NCBI RefSeq assembly: GCF_030161895.1
Contig: NZ_BSVB01000001.1
Span: forward strand, 3,162,001-3,226,000
DNA length: 64,000 bases
Direction of reading: 5' to 3'
From: Pseudolysinimonas kribbensis
Lineage (GTDB): Bacteria; Actinomycetota; Actinomycetes; Actinomycetales; Microbacteriaceae
The notes under the pieces are model-generated. The model was given only the letters and a program-made list of their open reading frames with translations. It made no database searches and was not told where the DNA came from. The position numbers were made by a program, and so were the translations under genes. Shown piece by piece: positions 8,077 through 18,590 of the stretch. How positions within the stretch are numbered: the stretch's first letter is position 1; each line of letters starts with the position of its first letter.

Positions 8077-9086
8077 CTAGGGGAGCCGTACCACCTGGGC
8101 GCCGTAGACCAGGCCCGCTCCGAAGCCGATCTGGAGGAGAGGCCGCCGCTGGCCTCGGGGTGCTCCTCGAGCAGGCGGTGGGTCGCGAGCGGGATCGACG
8201 CGGCGCTCGTGTTGCCGGTGGTCGCGATGTCGCGGCCGATCAGCACGCTCTCGGGCAGCTTCATCTGCTTGGCGAGCTCGTCGATGATGCGCATGTTCGC
8301 CTGGTGCGGCACGAACGCGGTCAGGTCCTCGGGCCGGATGCCGGCGACCTCGATCGCCTGGCGGGCGACCTTGGCCATCTCCCACACCGCCCAGCGGAAG
8401 ACGGTCTGGCCGTCCTGGCGCATCGTGGGGAAGCTCTCGAGCTCGCCGTCGCGCCACTGCTGGAAGGTGCCGGTCATCCAGATGCTCGACCAGTGCGATC
8501 CGTCGGAGCCCCACACGGTCGGGCTGATCGCCGGCTCGTCGCTCGGGCCGACGACCGCCGCACCCGCCCCGTCGCCGAGCAGGAACGAGATCGACCGGTC
8601 GGTCGGGTCGACCATCTCGCTGAGCTTCTCGGCGCCGATCACGACGACATGCTCGGCGAGGCCGCTGCGGATCAGCGCATCGGCCTGGGCGATGCCGTAG
8701 GTGTAGCCGGCGCAGGCGGCGTTGACGTCGTAGGCGGGCACCGTGCCCACGCCCAGCCGCTCCGCGACGAGGGTCGACACGGACGGCGTCGCCATGGTGC
8801 CGCTGATCGTCGAGACCAGCACAGCCCCGACCCGGCTCGGGTCGATGCCGGCCTTCTCGATCGCCTCCGAGCCCGCGGCGACCGCGAGATCGGCGGCCGT
8901 GACGTTCTTCGACGCGCGCTTGCGCGAGATGATCCCGGTCCGCTGGCGGATCCACTCGTCGCTCGAGTCGATCGGCCCGATGATGTCGTCGTTGGGCACG
9001 TCGAGGTCGCCGCGCGCCGCGCCGAGCGACAGGATCCGGGTGTACTGCGGGCCGACGGCCTGGGTCAAGCGGGGGTCATGCGGCAC
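8077..9086 (-). CDS. fabH: Beta-ketoacyl-ACP synthase III (frame broken near 8134-8141)
   Basis: FabH starts fatty acid synthesis by condensing acyl-CoA with malonyl-ACP. The triad is present: Cys in VNAACAGYTYG (about residue 125), His in FVPHQANMR, Asn in GNTSAASIPL. The last 19 residues (LQIGFGAGLVYGAQVVRLP) are in another frame; one more C in CTCTCCTCC restores SLQIGFGAG. As read, the start is GTG 9086, overlapping fabD by 11 bases. However, ATG 9079 overlaps the fabD stop as ATGA and would read MTPRLTQAVGPQY if the CCCCC run at 9071-9075 had one more C, so the N-terminus may also be affected by a lost base. Confidence 0.9.
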
Positions 9087-10020
9087 CGTCCTGGTCGATG
9101 AGGTCGCGCGCGGCGACGAGGTCGTCGGGGGTCTTCACGGCGACGGTCGGCACGCCCTTGAGCCCGCGCTTGGCGAGGCCGACGAGCGCCCCCGCCGGGG
9201 CGAGCTCGACGAGGCCGGTGACCCCGAGCGCGGCGAACGACTCCATGGTGAGGTCCCAGCGCACCGGCGACGCGACCTGCCCGACGAGGAGGTCGACGTA
9301 CTCGGCGCCGGATGTCACCGGCCGGCCGGTCCTGTTGGTCCAGATGGTGAGCGTCGGGTCGTGGATCTCGACTCCCGCCGCGACGGCGCGCAGCTCGTCG
9401 ACGGCGGAGCCCATCCACCGGGTGTGGAACGCGCCCGCCACCTGCAGCGGGATCACCCGGGCGCCCGCGGGCGGATCCGCCGCCAGCGCCGCGAGGCCGG
9501 TCAGCTCCCCGGCGACCACGATCTGGCCGCCGCCGTTGAAGTTCGCGGGGTGCAGGCCGTGTTCGTCGAGCTTCGCGAGCAGGTCGGCCTCGTCTCCGCC
9601 GACGACCGCGCTCATGCCGGTCCGCGCTCTGCCGGCCGCGTCGGCCATGGCGGCGCCGCGCGCGGCGACCAGGCGCATCGCGTCGTGCTCGCTCACGATG
9701 CCCGCCCCCGCCGCTGCCGCGAGCTCGCCCACCGAGTGCCCCGCGATCCCGGCCAGCGCACCGCGCCGGGCGTCGGAGCCGTTGAGGATGCCGCCGAGGG
9801 CGACGAGCGAGGCCGCCACGATGAGCGGCTGGGCCACGGCGGTGTCGCGGATCGTGTCGGCATCCGAGACCGTGCCGTGCGTCACGAGATCCACGCCCGC
9901 CGCGGCACTCAGCGCCGCGAGATGCTCGGCGTATTCGGGCACGGCGATCCACGGCTCCAGGAAGCCGGGGGTCTGCGAGCCCTGTCCGGGCGCGACGACG
10001 ACGACACTCACACCGTCCAT
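9076..10020 (-). CDS. fabD: Malonyl-CoA:ACP transacylase
   Basis: A 314-residue acyltransferase that loads malonyl groups onto AcpP. It has the GQGSQ motif near the N-terminus (residues 12-16), the nucleophile elbow GHSVGE with Ser96, and the catalytic His in GAFHTRWM. I chose ATG 10020 (MDGVSVVVVAPGQGSQ). It is the first gene of the FAS operon, 81 bases downstream of the fasR gene. Confidence 0.93.
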   Translation of the reverse strand: MDGVSVVVVAPGQGSQTPGFLEPWIAVPEYAEHLAALSAAAGVDLVTHGTVSDADTIRDTAVAQPLIVAASLVALGGILNGSDARRGALAGIAGHSVGELAAAAGAGIVSEHDAMRLVAARGAAMADAAGRARTGMSAVVGGDEADLLAKLDEHGLHPANFNGGGQIVVAGELTGLAALAADPPAGARVIPLQVAGAFHTRWMGSAVDELRAVAAGVEIHDPTLTIWTNRTGRPVTSGAEYVDLLVGQVASPVRWDLTMESFAALGVTGLVELAPAGALVGLAKRGLKGVPTVAVKTPDDLVAARDLIDQDGAA

Positions 10021-10101
10021 CCTCTCAATCGAATCGGCACCGCGTCGAACGGTGCCCACGAACAATCCGCCGCGACGCTGTGCGCGTCGTACAAGCGGCG
10101 G

Positions 10102-11280
10102 TCAGGATTTGCGGGATGCCGAGATGCTGCCGACGATCAGCGCGGACTGCAGGATGAGCGCCTCGCGGGCGCCGGTCGCGTCGTATCCGATGATCTCGCT
10201 GATGCGCTTCAGCCGGTAGCGCACCGTGTTCGGGTGCACGAACAGCTCCCGGGCGGTGGCCTCGAGCGACCGGCCGTTGTCGAGGTACGCCCACAGCGTC
10301 GTGAGCAGGTCGCTGGAGTGCTCCTGGAGCGGCTTGTACACGCGGTTGATGAGGGTGGATCGCGCGAGCGGGTCGCCCGCGAACGAGCGCTCCGGCAGCA
10401 GGTCGTCCGCGAGGGCGGGGCGCGGGGCGTTGCGCCAGGCGCGGGCGACCGCGAACCCGGCCAGGGCCGCCTTCGCGCTGCGGGCCGCCTCCACGAGCGA
10501 CGGCACCTCGTGACCGAGCACGAGATGCCCCGGCCCGAACCCGGGCTCGAGTTGCGCCGCGATCTCGAGGAACGGGAGCGGGTCGCGGCCGTCGGTGATC
10601 TCCTCCGCCGCCTCGACGCGGCCGATGACCAGCACGAGCCGGCTGCCCTGCACACCGATCAGCACGTCGGCGTCGAGGTGCCGCGCCGTGCGGCGCAGCT
10701 GGTCGACGTCGAGCATGCGCGGCGCGGTGCCGACCAGCACGCTCACGGCGCCGTGGCCGTTCCAGCCGAGGGCGGCGATCCGGCTCGGCAGCTCCGTGTC
10801 GTATTCGCCCGTCAGGATCGAGTCGACCACGAGCGCCTCGAGGCGCGCGTCCCAGAGCCCCCGAGCTTCGGCGGCACGGGCGTAGACGTCGGCGGCGGCG
10901 AAGGCGATCTCGCGCGAGTAGAGCAGGATCGCGTCCTTCAGCGACTCGTCCGCATCCTTGCGCACCCGCTCCTCGACGACCTCGACCGTCACCCGGATGA
11001 GCTGCAGCGTCTGCTGCAGGCTCACCGAGCGCAGCAGCTCACGGGGAGCGGCGCCGAAGACGTCGGACGCGATCCACGGGGTGGAGCTCGGGTCGTCGAA
11101 CCAGGAGACGAACGACGTGATGCCGGCCTGCGCGACCAGCCCGACGGCGCTCCGCCGGCCGGGCGGCATGTCGCGGTACCAGGGGAGCGTGTCGTCGAGA
11201 CGCTTGAGCGTCGCCGTGGCCAGCTCCCCGGAGAGAGTGCGTAGCCAGGCGAGGGTCTGCGCCTTCGTGCGCTCCGCCAT
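10102..11280 (-). CDS. fasR: PucR-type transcriptional regulator of fatty acid synthesis
   Basis: A 392-residue regulator. The C-terminus has the PucR helix-turn-helix (LWAYLDNGRSLEATARELFVHPNTVRYRLKRI), and the middle a GGDEF-like degenerate domain typical of CdaR/PucR proteins. The order fasR-fabD-fabH-acpP-fabF is the same as in Streptomyces, where FasR activates this operon; the assignment rests on this synteny and the HTH. It starts 18 bases downstream of aceE on the same strand, so it may be partly read through from aceE. Confidence 0.88.
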   Translation of the reverse strand: MAERTKAQTLAWLRTLSGELATATLKRLDDTLPWYRDMPPGRRSAVGLVAQAGITSFVSWFDDPSSTPWIASDVFGAAPRELLRSVSLQQTLQLIRVTVEVVEERVRKDADESLKDAILLYSREIAFAAADVYARAAEARGLWDARLEALVVDSILTGEYDTELPSRIAALGWNGHGAVSVLVGTAPRMLDVDQLRRTARHLDADVLIGVQGSRLVLVIGRVEAAEEITDGRDPLPFLEIAAQLEPGFGPGHLVLGHEVPSLVEAARSAKAALAGFAVARAWRNAPRPALADDLLPERSFAGDPLARSTLINRVYKPLQEHSSDLLTTLWAYLDNGRSLEATARELFVHPNTVRYRLKRISEIIGYDATGAREALILQSALIVGSISASRKS

Positions 11281-11297
11281 GTCCTCGGCCCGAGCGG

Positions 11298-14022
11298 TCA
11301 GCTCTCGCCGCCCGCCGATCCGCTCGTGCCGGCGTTCACATCGTGCAGGCGGTACTTCTCGATCGCCTGGCCGACGGCGGACGGGTCGACCTGTCCGCGC
11401 CGCGCGAGCGCCTGCAGCGTGCGGACCACGATCGACGGGCCGTCGATGTAGAAGAACCGCCGCGCCGCGGGTCGCGTGTCGCTGAAGCCGAAGTCGTCGG
11501 CGCCGAGCGTGAGGTAGTCGCCCGGCACGAACTGCCGCACCTGATCCGGAACCGCGTGCATGAAGTCCGAGACGCCGATGAACGGCCCCTCCGCGCCCGC
11601 GAGCTTCGACCACAGGTACGGCACCTGCGGGGCTCCTCCGGATGCAGGAAGTTATGCTCGTCGGCGGCCAGTCCGTCGCGGCGCAGCTCGGTCCACGAGG
11701 TGACGCTCCAGACGTCCGCCGCGACGTTCCAGTCGGCGGCGAGCAGTTCCTGCGCCTCGAGCGCCCACGGAACGCCGACGCCCGAGGCCATGAGCTGCGC
11801 CTTCGGGCCGAGGTTCTCGGCCGCCTTGATCCGGTGGATGCCGTGCAGGATCCCGTCGACGTCCACGTCCTCCGGCTCGGCCGGCTGCCGCATCGGCTCG
11901 TTGTACACGGTGAGGTAGTACATGACGTTCGGATCGGTCGAGGCCGGCCCATACATCCGCTCGATGCCCGCCCGCACGATGTGCCCGATCTCGTACCCGT
12001 ACGCCGGGTCGTAGGAGACGACGGCCGGGTTGGTCGAGGCGAGCAGGTGCGAGTGGCCGTCGGCGTGCTGCAGGCCCTCGCCGGTCAGCGTCGTGCGCCC
12101 GGCCGTGGCGCCGATGATGAAGCCGCGCGCCATCTGGTCGCCGGCCGCCCACATCGCGTCGCCGGTGCGCTGGAAGCCGAACATCGAGTAGAAGACGTAC
12201 ACCGGGATCAGCGGCTGTCCGTGGGTGGAGTAGCTCGTGCCCACGGCGGTGAAGGCCGAGAAGGCGCCGGCCTCGTTGATGCCGACGTGCAGGATCTGAC
12301 CCTGCTGGCTCTCCCGGTAGGCCAGGAGCAGCTCGCGGTCGACCGACGTGTAGTGCTGGCCGTTGGGGTTGTAGATCTTCGCCGTCGGGAAGTAGGCGTC
12401 CATGCCGAACGTGCGGGCCTCATCCGGGATGATCGGCACGATCCGGTTGCCGAAGTCCGGCGCGCGCAGCAGGTCCTTGAGCAGGCGGGCGAACGCCATG
12501 GTGGTGGCGACCTCCTGCTTGCCGGAGCCCTTCCTGGCGATCTCGTACGCGCTCGCGTCCGGGACGTTGACGGGAACGTGGGCGTGCCGGCGCTCCGGCA
12601 CGTAGCCGCCGAGCGCGCGGCGGCGCTCCTGCATGTACTGGATCGCCGGGTCGTCGGGGCCGGGGTTGTAGTACGGCGGCTGGTACGGGTTCTCCTCGAG
12701 CTGGGCATCCGTGATCGGGATGCGCATCGCGTCGCGGAAGTCCTTGAGGTTGTCGAGCGTGAGCTTCTTCATCTGATGGGTCGCGTTGCGACCCTCGAAG
12801 CTCGGTCCGAGGCCGTAACCCTTGACCGTCTTCGCGAGGATGACGGTCGGCTGCCCCTTGTGCTCCATCGCCGCCTGGAACGCGGCAAACACCTTGCGGT
12901 AGTCGTGGCCGCCGCGCTTGAGGTTCCAGAGCTGCTCGTCGGTGTAGCCCTCGACCATCTTCGCGGTCACCGGGTCGCGGCCGAAGAAGTTCTCGCGCAC
13001 GTACGCGCCGGACTCGGCCTTGTAGGTCTGGTAGTCGCCGTCCGGGGTGCGGTTCATCAGATTGACGAGCGCGCCGGTGCTGTCGCCCGCGAGCAGCGAG
13101 TCCCACTCCCGGCCCCAGATCACCTTGATGACGTTCCAGCCGGCGCCGCGGAAGAAGCTCTCGAGCTCCTGGATGATCTTGCCGTTGCCGCGCACCGGGC
13201 CGTCGAGACGCTGCAGGTTGCAGTTGATGACGAACGTGAGGTTGTCGAGCTGGTCGTTGGCCGCCCACTGCAGCGCGCCGCGGGACTCGACCTCGTCCAT
13301 CTCGCCGTCGCCGAGGAACGCCCAGACGTGCTGGTCCGAGGCGTCCTTGATGCCGCGGTTGGTGAGGTACTTGTTGACCTGCGCCTGCCAGATCGCGTTG
13401 ATGGGTCCGATGCCCATCGACACGGTCGGGAACTCCCAGAACTCGGGCATGAGCCGCGGGTGCGGGTAGGAGCTCAGCCCGTGCGGGGCGCGGCTCTTCT
13501 CCTGCCGGAAGCCGTCGAGCTGATCGGTGCTGAGCCGCCCCTCGAGGAAGGCGCGGGCGTACATGCCGGGGAGGCGTGGCCCTGATAGAAGATCTGGTCG
13601 CCGCCGCCCGGGTGATCCTTGCCGCGGAAGAACCAGTTGTGGCCGACCTCGTACAGCGCCGCCGACGACGCGTACGTGGAGATGTGGCCGCCGACAGCGA
13701 TGCCGGGGCGCTGGGCGCGGTGCACCGTGATCGCGGCGTTCCACCGGATCCACGCGCGGTACCGGCGCTCGAGCTCCTCGTCGCCCGGGAAGTCGGGCTC
13801 GTTCTCGGGCGCGATGGTGTTGATGTAGTCGGTCGTGGGCACCATCGGCACGCCCAGATGCAGATCCTTCGAGCGCTTGAGCAGCGACAGCATGACCTCG
13901 CGCCCGCGCTCGTGCCCCTTGGCGGCGACGAGGCCGTCGAGCGACTCCCGCCACTCCTGCGTCTCGTCCGGATCCTGGTCGGTGTGATCCACCGAATACG
14001 GGTCCTGGTCGTTCACCGTCAC
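11298..14022 (-). CDS. aceE: Pyruvate dehydrogenase E1 component, homodimeric (frame broken at 11629-11632 and 13568-13571)
   Basis: About 908 residues after repair, normal for AceE. It decarboxylates pyruvate with thiamine diphosphate and acetylates the E2 lipoyl groups. The ThDP motif is seen as FLGDGEMDE...NLTFVINCN. The middle domain has [22 protein letters not shown] and [12 protein letters not shown]. Two breaks, both in CCCC runs on the coding strand, are repaired by one C each ([12 protein letters not shown] and [15 protein letters not shown]). AceE is usually essential for aerobic growth on sugars, so true inactivation at two places is unlikely. The gene diverges from the peroxiredoxin gene. 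Confidence 0.93.
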
Positions 14023-14181
14023 CGCTGACCTTCTTCGCAGTCGCTTCCCGCGCGCGCGACCGGATCGGGTGGGCGCATCGGGAGATGGGGAGTCCGGGCC
14101 GGATTACGGCCGGGCGCCGTGTGGCAATTCGAGTCTAGGACGTCCGGCGCTTCGGTTCCGGCGGGCGTAGGATCGCGACCC

Positions 14182-14654
14182 GTGGCTCTCGAGAATGACA
14201 CCAAGGCTCCGGACTTCGATCTGCCCAATCAGTTCGGTGAGCACGTGCGGCTCAGCGACTTCCGCGGCGAGCGTCCGGTTGTCCTCGTCTTCTTCCCGCT
14301 GGCGTTCTCGGGCGTGTGCACGGGGAGCTCTGCGCCCTGCGGGACAGCCTGTCGCTGTTCCAGGAGCAGGGCGCCGAACTCATCGGGATCTCCGTCGACT
14401 CGAAGGCGACCCTGCGGGCCTGGGCCGAGCAGGAGGGCTACGACTTCACCCTGCTGGCCGACTTCTGGCCGCACGGCGCCGTCGCCAAGGAGTACGGCGT
14501 GTTCCTCGAGGAGAAGGGCTTCGCCAACCGGGCGACGTTCGTGATCGACCCCGGGGGCGTGATCCGGGCATCGTTCATCACCGCGCCGGGCGAGCCGCGT
14601 TCGATCGAGGCCTATCGCGAGGCGCTCGCAGACGTGCTGGCGCCCGCCGCCTAA
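14182..14654 (+). CDS. AhpE-like peroxiredoxin (frame broken at 14322-14325)
   Basis: About 157 residues after repair. It reduces peroxides through the peroxidatic Cys in [12 protein letters not shown]; a second Cys follows after repair in ELCALRD, as in AhpE-type one-Cys/two-Cys peroxiredoxins. The rest ([26 protein letters not shown]) is typical of the thioredoxin fold. One G is missing from the GGGG run. GTG 14182 is the start ([15 protein letters not shown]). A TAGGAT at 14168-14173 could be a -10 element with a very short leader. The 3' end overlaps the convergent tetR stop by four bases. Confidence 0.85.
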
Positions 14655-15214
14655 CGCGCGATCGCGCGCAGCTCGCGCAGGCCGTCCTCGGTGAGGTCGG
14701 CGAGTCCGCGGGTCTGCCCGGGGGCGACCCAGGCGGCGAACGCGGCGTGGAACACGGCGATGCCGGATTTCGCGGCGAGGGAGGCGCCCGGCTCGGCGAC
14801 GCCGCGCTCGCGCAGCGCCGCTGCCATGCGGTCACCCACGTCCGCCATCTTGAGCAGCTCCCGTTCGCGCAGGCCCGGATGCGCGTCGATCACCGTGCTG
14901 CGCAGACGCGCGCCGTCGCGGGCGTCGTCGGTGAAGAAGTCGGATGCGGAACGCAGCCCCGCCGCGACCGCTTCGAGCGGGGCGGCGTCCGGGGCAGCGG
15001 CGCGCACGCCCTCGACGAACAGCCCGGCGAACCCCTCCTGATCGCCGAAGAGCACCTCGCGCTTGTCGCGGAAGTAGCGGAAGAACGTGCGCTCGGTCAC
15101 GCCCGCGCGCTCGGCGATCGCCGCGACCGTCGTGGCTTCCACGCCGCGCTCCGCGAACAGCTCGAGCGCGGCCCGTCGCAACCGTCCCGCCGCATCGGGC
15201 TCCCATCTCACCAT
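14651..15214 (-). CDS. TetR-family regulator, divergent from the SDR gene
   Basis: A 187-residue protein with an N-terminal HTH ([41 protein letters not shown]) and a variable C-terminal ligand domain. It is divergent from an NAD-dependent epimerase-like gene, and the 86-base gap has two TGwCA-N5-TGACA sites, so it most likely represses both genes. The inducer is unknown. Confidence 0.85.
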   Translation of the reverse strand: MVRWEPDAAGRLRRAALELFAERGVEATTVAAIAERAGVTERTFFRYFRDKREVLFGDQEGFAGLFVEGVRAAAPDAAPLEAVAAGLRSASDFFTDDARDGARLRSTVIDAHPGLRERELLKMADVGDRMAAALRERGVAEPGASLAAKSGIAVFHAAFAAWVAPGQTRGLADLTEDGLRELRAIAR

Positions 15215-15231
15215 GGCCCGATGCTAGTCGA

Positions 15232-15246
15232 TGACAGTTTCTGACA
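15232..15246. promoter_or_regulatory. Second, imperfect TetR-type operator
   Basis: TGACA-GTTTC-TGACA repeats the half-site and 5-base spacing of the perfect operator at 15263-15283, with one base changed in the left arm (TGACA for TGTCA). It lies 18 bases upstream of the tetR start. Confidence 0.45.
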
Positions 15247-15262
15247 TGGAGTGCTACGGTCG

Positions 15263-15283
15263 TGATGTCACAATCTGACATCA
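15263..15283. promoter_or_regulatory. Perfect palindromic operator of the TetR/SDR pair
   Basis: TGATGTCA and TGACATCA form perfect 8-base arms around CAATC. The site ends 18 bases before the SDR start and is the best candidate for binding by the divergent TetR protein. Confidence 0.65.
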
Positions 15284-15300
15284 GCGATCGGAGACACATC

Positions 15301-16206
15301 ATGCGCTACTTCATCACCGGCGGATCCGGCTGGATCGGCTCGGCCGTCACCCGGGAGCTGCTCGGCACCGGCCACGAGGTCGTCGGACTCGCCCGGTCCG
15401 AGGTGTCGGCCGTACGGCTGGCGGACCTCGGAGCCGTGCCGGTCCGCGGCGAGCTCACCGACCTCGACACGCTCGCGGGCGCCGCCCGGGAAGCCGACGG
15501 CGTCATCCACCTGGGCTTCGTCCACGACTTCACCGACTTCGCCACCTCCATCGCGATCGACCGCGCCGCGATCACCGCGCTCGGCGAGGCGATGTCCGGA
15601 AGCGGCCGTCCCCTGCTGATCGCCTCCGGCTTCGCGGGCCTGGCGCCGGGCTCGATCGCGACCGAGGAGACTCCGGCGGACCCCGCGGTCGCGGGACCGC
15701 GAGCGGAGACCGCGCGCATCGCGGAGCAATTCGGCGGACGGGGCGTACGCGTGATCTTCGTGCGCTTCGCGCCCACGGTGCACGGCATGGGCGACCACGG
15801 CTTCATCTCGGCGATCGCGCACACCGCGCGTCAGCGCGGCGTCTCGGCGTACATCGCCGACGGCGCCCACCGGTGGGGAGCGGTGCACCGGGACGACGCG
15901 GCGCGCCTGGTGCGCCTCGCGGCCGAGCGGCCGGAGCTCGCCACCGTGGCGCACGCCTCAGGTGAGGAGGGCGTGCCGACCCGCCTCATCGCCGAGGCGC
16001 TCGGCGAGCGACTCGGCGTGCCGACCGTGTCGATCGAGCGGCGCGATGCGGACGAGCACTTCGGCTGGATGGGCCGCTTCTTCGGCGGCGACCTGGCCGG
16101 ATCGAGCGCCCTGACCCGCGAGCGCTTCGGCTGGGAGCCGGCCGGGCCGACCCTCCTGGAGGACATCGCCGCCGGCGCATACGATGTGCCGGTCGCGGCC
16201 GCTTGA
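15301..16206 (+). CDS. NAD-dependent epimerase/SDR family oxidoreductase
   Basis: A 301-residue extended-type SDR. MRYFITGGSGWIGSAVTREL holds the GxxGxxG nucleotide-binding motif. The usual YxxxK is not obvious; the region HGMGDHGFISAIAHTARQRGVSAYI and WGAVHRDDAARLVRLA resembles atypical NAD-dependent epimerase/dehydratases. The substrate is unknown. I chose ATG 15301 because it opens the Rossmann fold; the longer alternative from 15262 would run across the operator. It is controlled by the divergent TetR regulator by inference. Confidence 0.82.
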   Translation: MRYFITGGSGWIGSAVTRELLGTGHEVVGLARSEVSAVRLADLGAVPVRGELTDLDTLAGAAREADGVIHLGFVHDFTDFATSIAIDRAAITALGEAMSGSGRPLLIASGFAGLAPGSIATEETPADPAVAGPRAETARIAEQFGGRGVRVIFVRFAPTVHGMGDHGFISAIAHTARQRGVSAYIADGAHRWGAVHRDDAARLVRLAAERPELATVAHASGEEGVPTRLIAEALGERLGVPTVSIERRDADEHFGWMGRFFGGDLAGSSALTRERFGWEPAGPTLLEDIAAGAYDVPVAAA

Positions 16207-16229
16207 CCTCCCGCATGACCCTGTCCTCC

Positions 16230-16258
16230 GAATGGGGGACTCGGGTCGTCCCCCATTC
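16230..16258 (+). repeat. Strong inverted repeat before the GT2-GH18 operon
   Basis: GAATGGGGGAC and GTCCCCCATTC form a perfect 11-base-pair stem with a 7-base loop, in the 130-base gap between the SDR and GT2 genes. TCCCCCATTCACG in its right arm recurs as TCCCCCATCCACG at 16299-16311. It may terminate the SDR transcript, but the duplicated element suggests a control site for the operon. There is no T tract. Confidence 0.5.
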
Positions 16259-16336
16259 ACGACTAACCTGGGGTCGCCACCATCCCCCCTGGTGGACATC
16301 CCCCATCCACGTCTCCCCCCAGGACGTATTCCCCCC

Positions 16337-18590
16337 ATGAGCGTTGATCCGAACGCGCCTGCCCGCAGGCGCCAGTGGGGTTCCGAACGCAACGGAACCC
16401 CCTTGCCCACCGTCCACCGCCGGCCGAGCGACCACGCGATCACGTGGGGCCGGCTCGCCATCGTCGCCACCGTCCTGGCCTGGCTCGCCTACGTCGTCTG
16501 GACGATCGTGCGCCAGTTCATCGACCGCAGCGTCGATTTCGCGTTCACGATGCAGGCGATCTCCTACGTCGTCGTCGTGACCTTCCTGACGCTGTCCGCG
16601 CTCATGTACCTCGTGGCTCGGCAGGGTGCACTGGAGCGCTTCCGTACCCACAGCCGCGTCCCGCGGGCCGAGCTCGACCGGCACTTCGCCGACCGTCGCT
16701 CGTCGATCACGGTGCTCGTGCCGTCCTACGCCGAGGAGCCCGAGGTGGTCCGGCAGACCCTCTGGTCCGCGGCGCTGCAGGAGTTCCCGTCGGTCCGCGT
16801 GATGCTGCTCGTCGACGACCCGCCGTCGCCGGCCGACCCCGTGACCCGCGCCCGTCTCGACCGGACGCGCGCGATCGCCACGGGCATCCAGGAGGCGCTC
16901 GCCGAGCCGGCCGCCCGCATGGCCGCCGCCGAGCGCGCATTCGTCGACCTCGGCCGTTCCAGCTGGGTCTCGCCCGCCTCGGTTCGCGATCTCGCCGGCG
17001 AATACGCCTGGGCGGCGGGATGGCTGAACAGCATGGCGGCGCGCGAGCGCGTCGCCGACCACGTCGATCGCTTCTTCGTCGACCAGGTGCTCGGCGGGCT
17101 CGCGGAGGACCTCGCGGAGGTCTCGACCGCGCTGCTGCTGGCCGACGAGCACGGCGAGGCACCCACCCGCGCCCGGATGCTGGAGCTGCACCGCCGCCTG
17201 GTCTGGCTGTTCCAGGCCGAACTCGGCAGCTTCGAGCGCAAGCTCTACGCCTCGCTCCCGCACGACGCCAACAAGGCCATGAACCTCAACGCCTACATCG
17301 GCCTCATGGGCGGACGCTACCGATTCGACGACACCCCCAAGGGCGTCGTGCTGCGCCCCGTCGAGCCCGACCGGTTTGCCGACCTCGAGGTGCCGGACAG
17401 CGAGTATCTGCTGACCCTCGACGCCGATTCGCTCCTGCTGCGCGACTACTGCGTCCGGCTCGTGTACCTGCTCGAGCAGCCCGAGAACGATCGGGTGGCG
17501 GTCGTCCAGACCCCTATTCGTCGTATCGCGGAGCGACGACCCGCATCGAGCGTCTCGCCGGTGCGACCACCGACCTCCAGCACATCCAGCACCAGGGCAT
17601 GTCCCGGTTCGGCGCGACCTTCTGGGTCGGGGCGAACGCGGTGATCCGCAAGGAGGCGCTGAAGGACATCGAGGAGGTCGAGCAGGTCGGCGGCTTCGAG
17701 GTGCGCCGCTACGTGCAGGACCGCACCGTCATCGAGGACACCGAGTCGAGCGTCGACCTCGGCACCCATGGCTGGAGCCTCGTCAACTATCCCGAGCGCC
17801 TCAGCTACAGCGCGACGCCGCCGGACTTCGGCTCGCTCGTCGTGCAGCGCCGGCGCTGGGCGAACGGCGGCCTGCTGATTCTGCCGAAGCTCATCCGCCA
17901 GGTGGGGAGCGCCGACGCACCGGTCGCCGCGTCTCGAAGACCGAGCTGCTCCTGCGGGTCAACTACATGGCGTCGATCGCCTGGGCGAGCTTCGGCCTGC
18001 TCTTCCTGCTGGCCTTCCCGTACGACTCGCGCCTGCTGAGCCCCTTCGTCCTCCTCGCCGCGCTGCCGTACTTCCTCTGCATGGGTGCCGACCTTCGCTC
18101 GATGCGCTACCGCTTCTCCGATGTGCTGAGGATCTACGGGTTCAACCTGATCCTGCTGCCGGTCAACCTCGCGGGCGTGCTCAAGTCGCTGCAGCAGGCG
18201 ATCACGAACAAGAAGATCCCGTTCGCCCGCACGCCGAAGGTGCGCAACCGCACCGCGGCGCCCGCGCTGTACGTGATCGCGCCGTTCCTGGTCATCGGCT
18301 TCTCGGTGTTCACACTCGTGCGCGACGTCGAGGCGCAGAACTGGGGCAACGCGGCCTTCGCGGCGTTCAACGCGGTGCTCGCGAGCTGGGCGACGCTTTC
18401 GTACATCGGGATCGGTGCCGCGCTCGTCGACATCGGGATCGCGCTGCGCGACTGGCTGTTCCCGGCGCGGCCGTCGCGGCGCGGTCGTGGAGTGGTTGCC
18501 CCGATCGAGGTCGATTGGCGCGAGGTGCTGTACAGCGGTGCCGCGCCGACCGCCGCCCGTACGCGCGATGACGAGCGGGTGGCCGCATGA
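16337..18590 (+). CDS. Membrane glycosyltransferase family 2, cellulose/chitin synthase-like (frame broken at 17511-17514 and 17931)
   Basis: About 751 residues after repair. Two transmembrane helices (about residues 40-58 and 76-96) precede a cytosolic GT-A domain. Its motifs are [16 protein letters not shown], the LVDD, DADS ([12 protein letters not shown]), the TED-like VIEDTES, and QRRRW, the set of processive GT2 synthases. The C-terminus has several more membrane helices. About 170 residues rich in Ala/Arg separate VDD from DAD, an insertion uncommon in cellulose synthases. Two lost bases are needed (QTPYSSYRG and [10 protein letters not shown]). The stop overlaps the GH18 start (ATGA), implying one operon that makes and trims a surface polysaccharide. 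Confidence 0.83.

Noticed and set aside
8743..11244. An 833-codon plus-strand frame opposite fabH, fabD and fasR
   Set aside because: It runs across three real genes and contains no recognisable domain.
11298..14022. aceE as a set of separate genes or a true pseudogene
   Set aside because: Two one-base repairs give a normal-length AceE with all motifs, and the enzyme is too important to be broken twice; sequencing error is the simpler reading.
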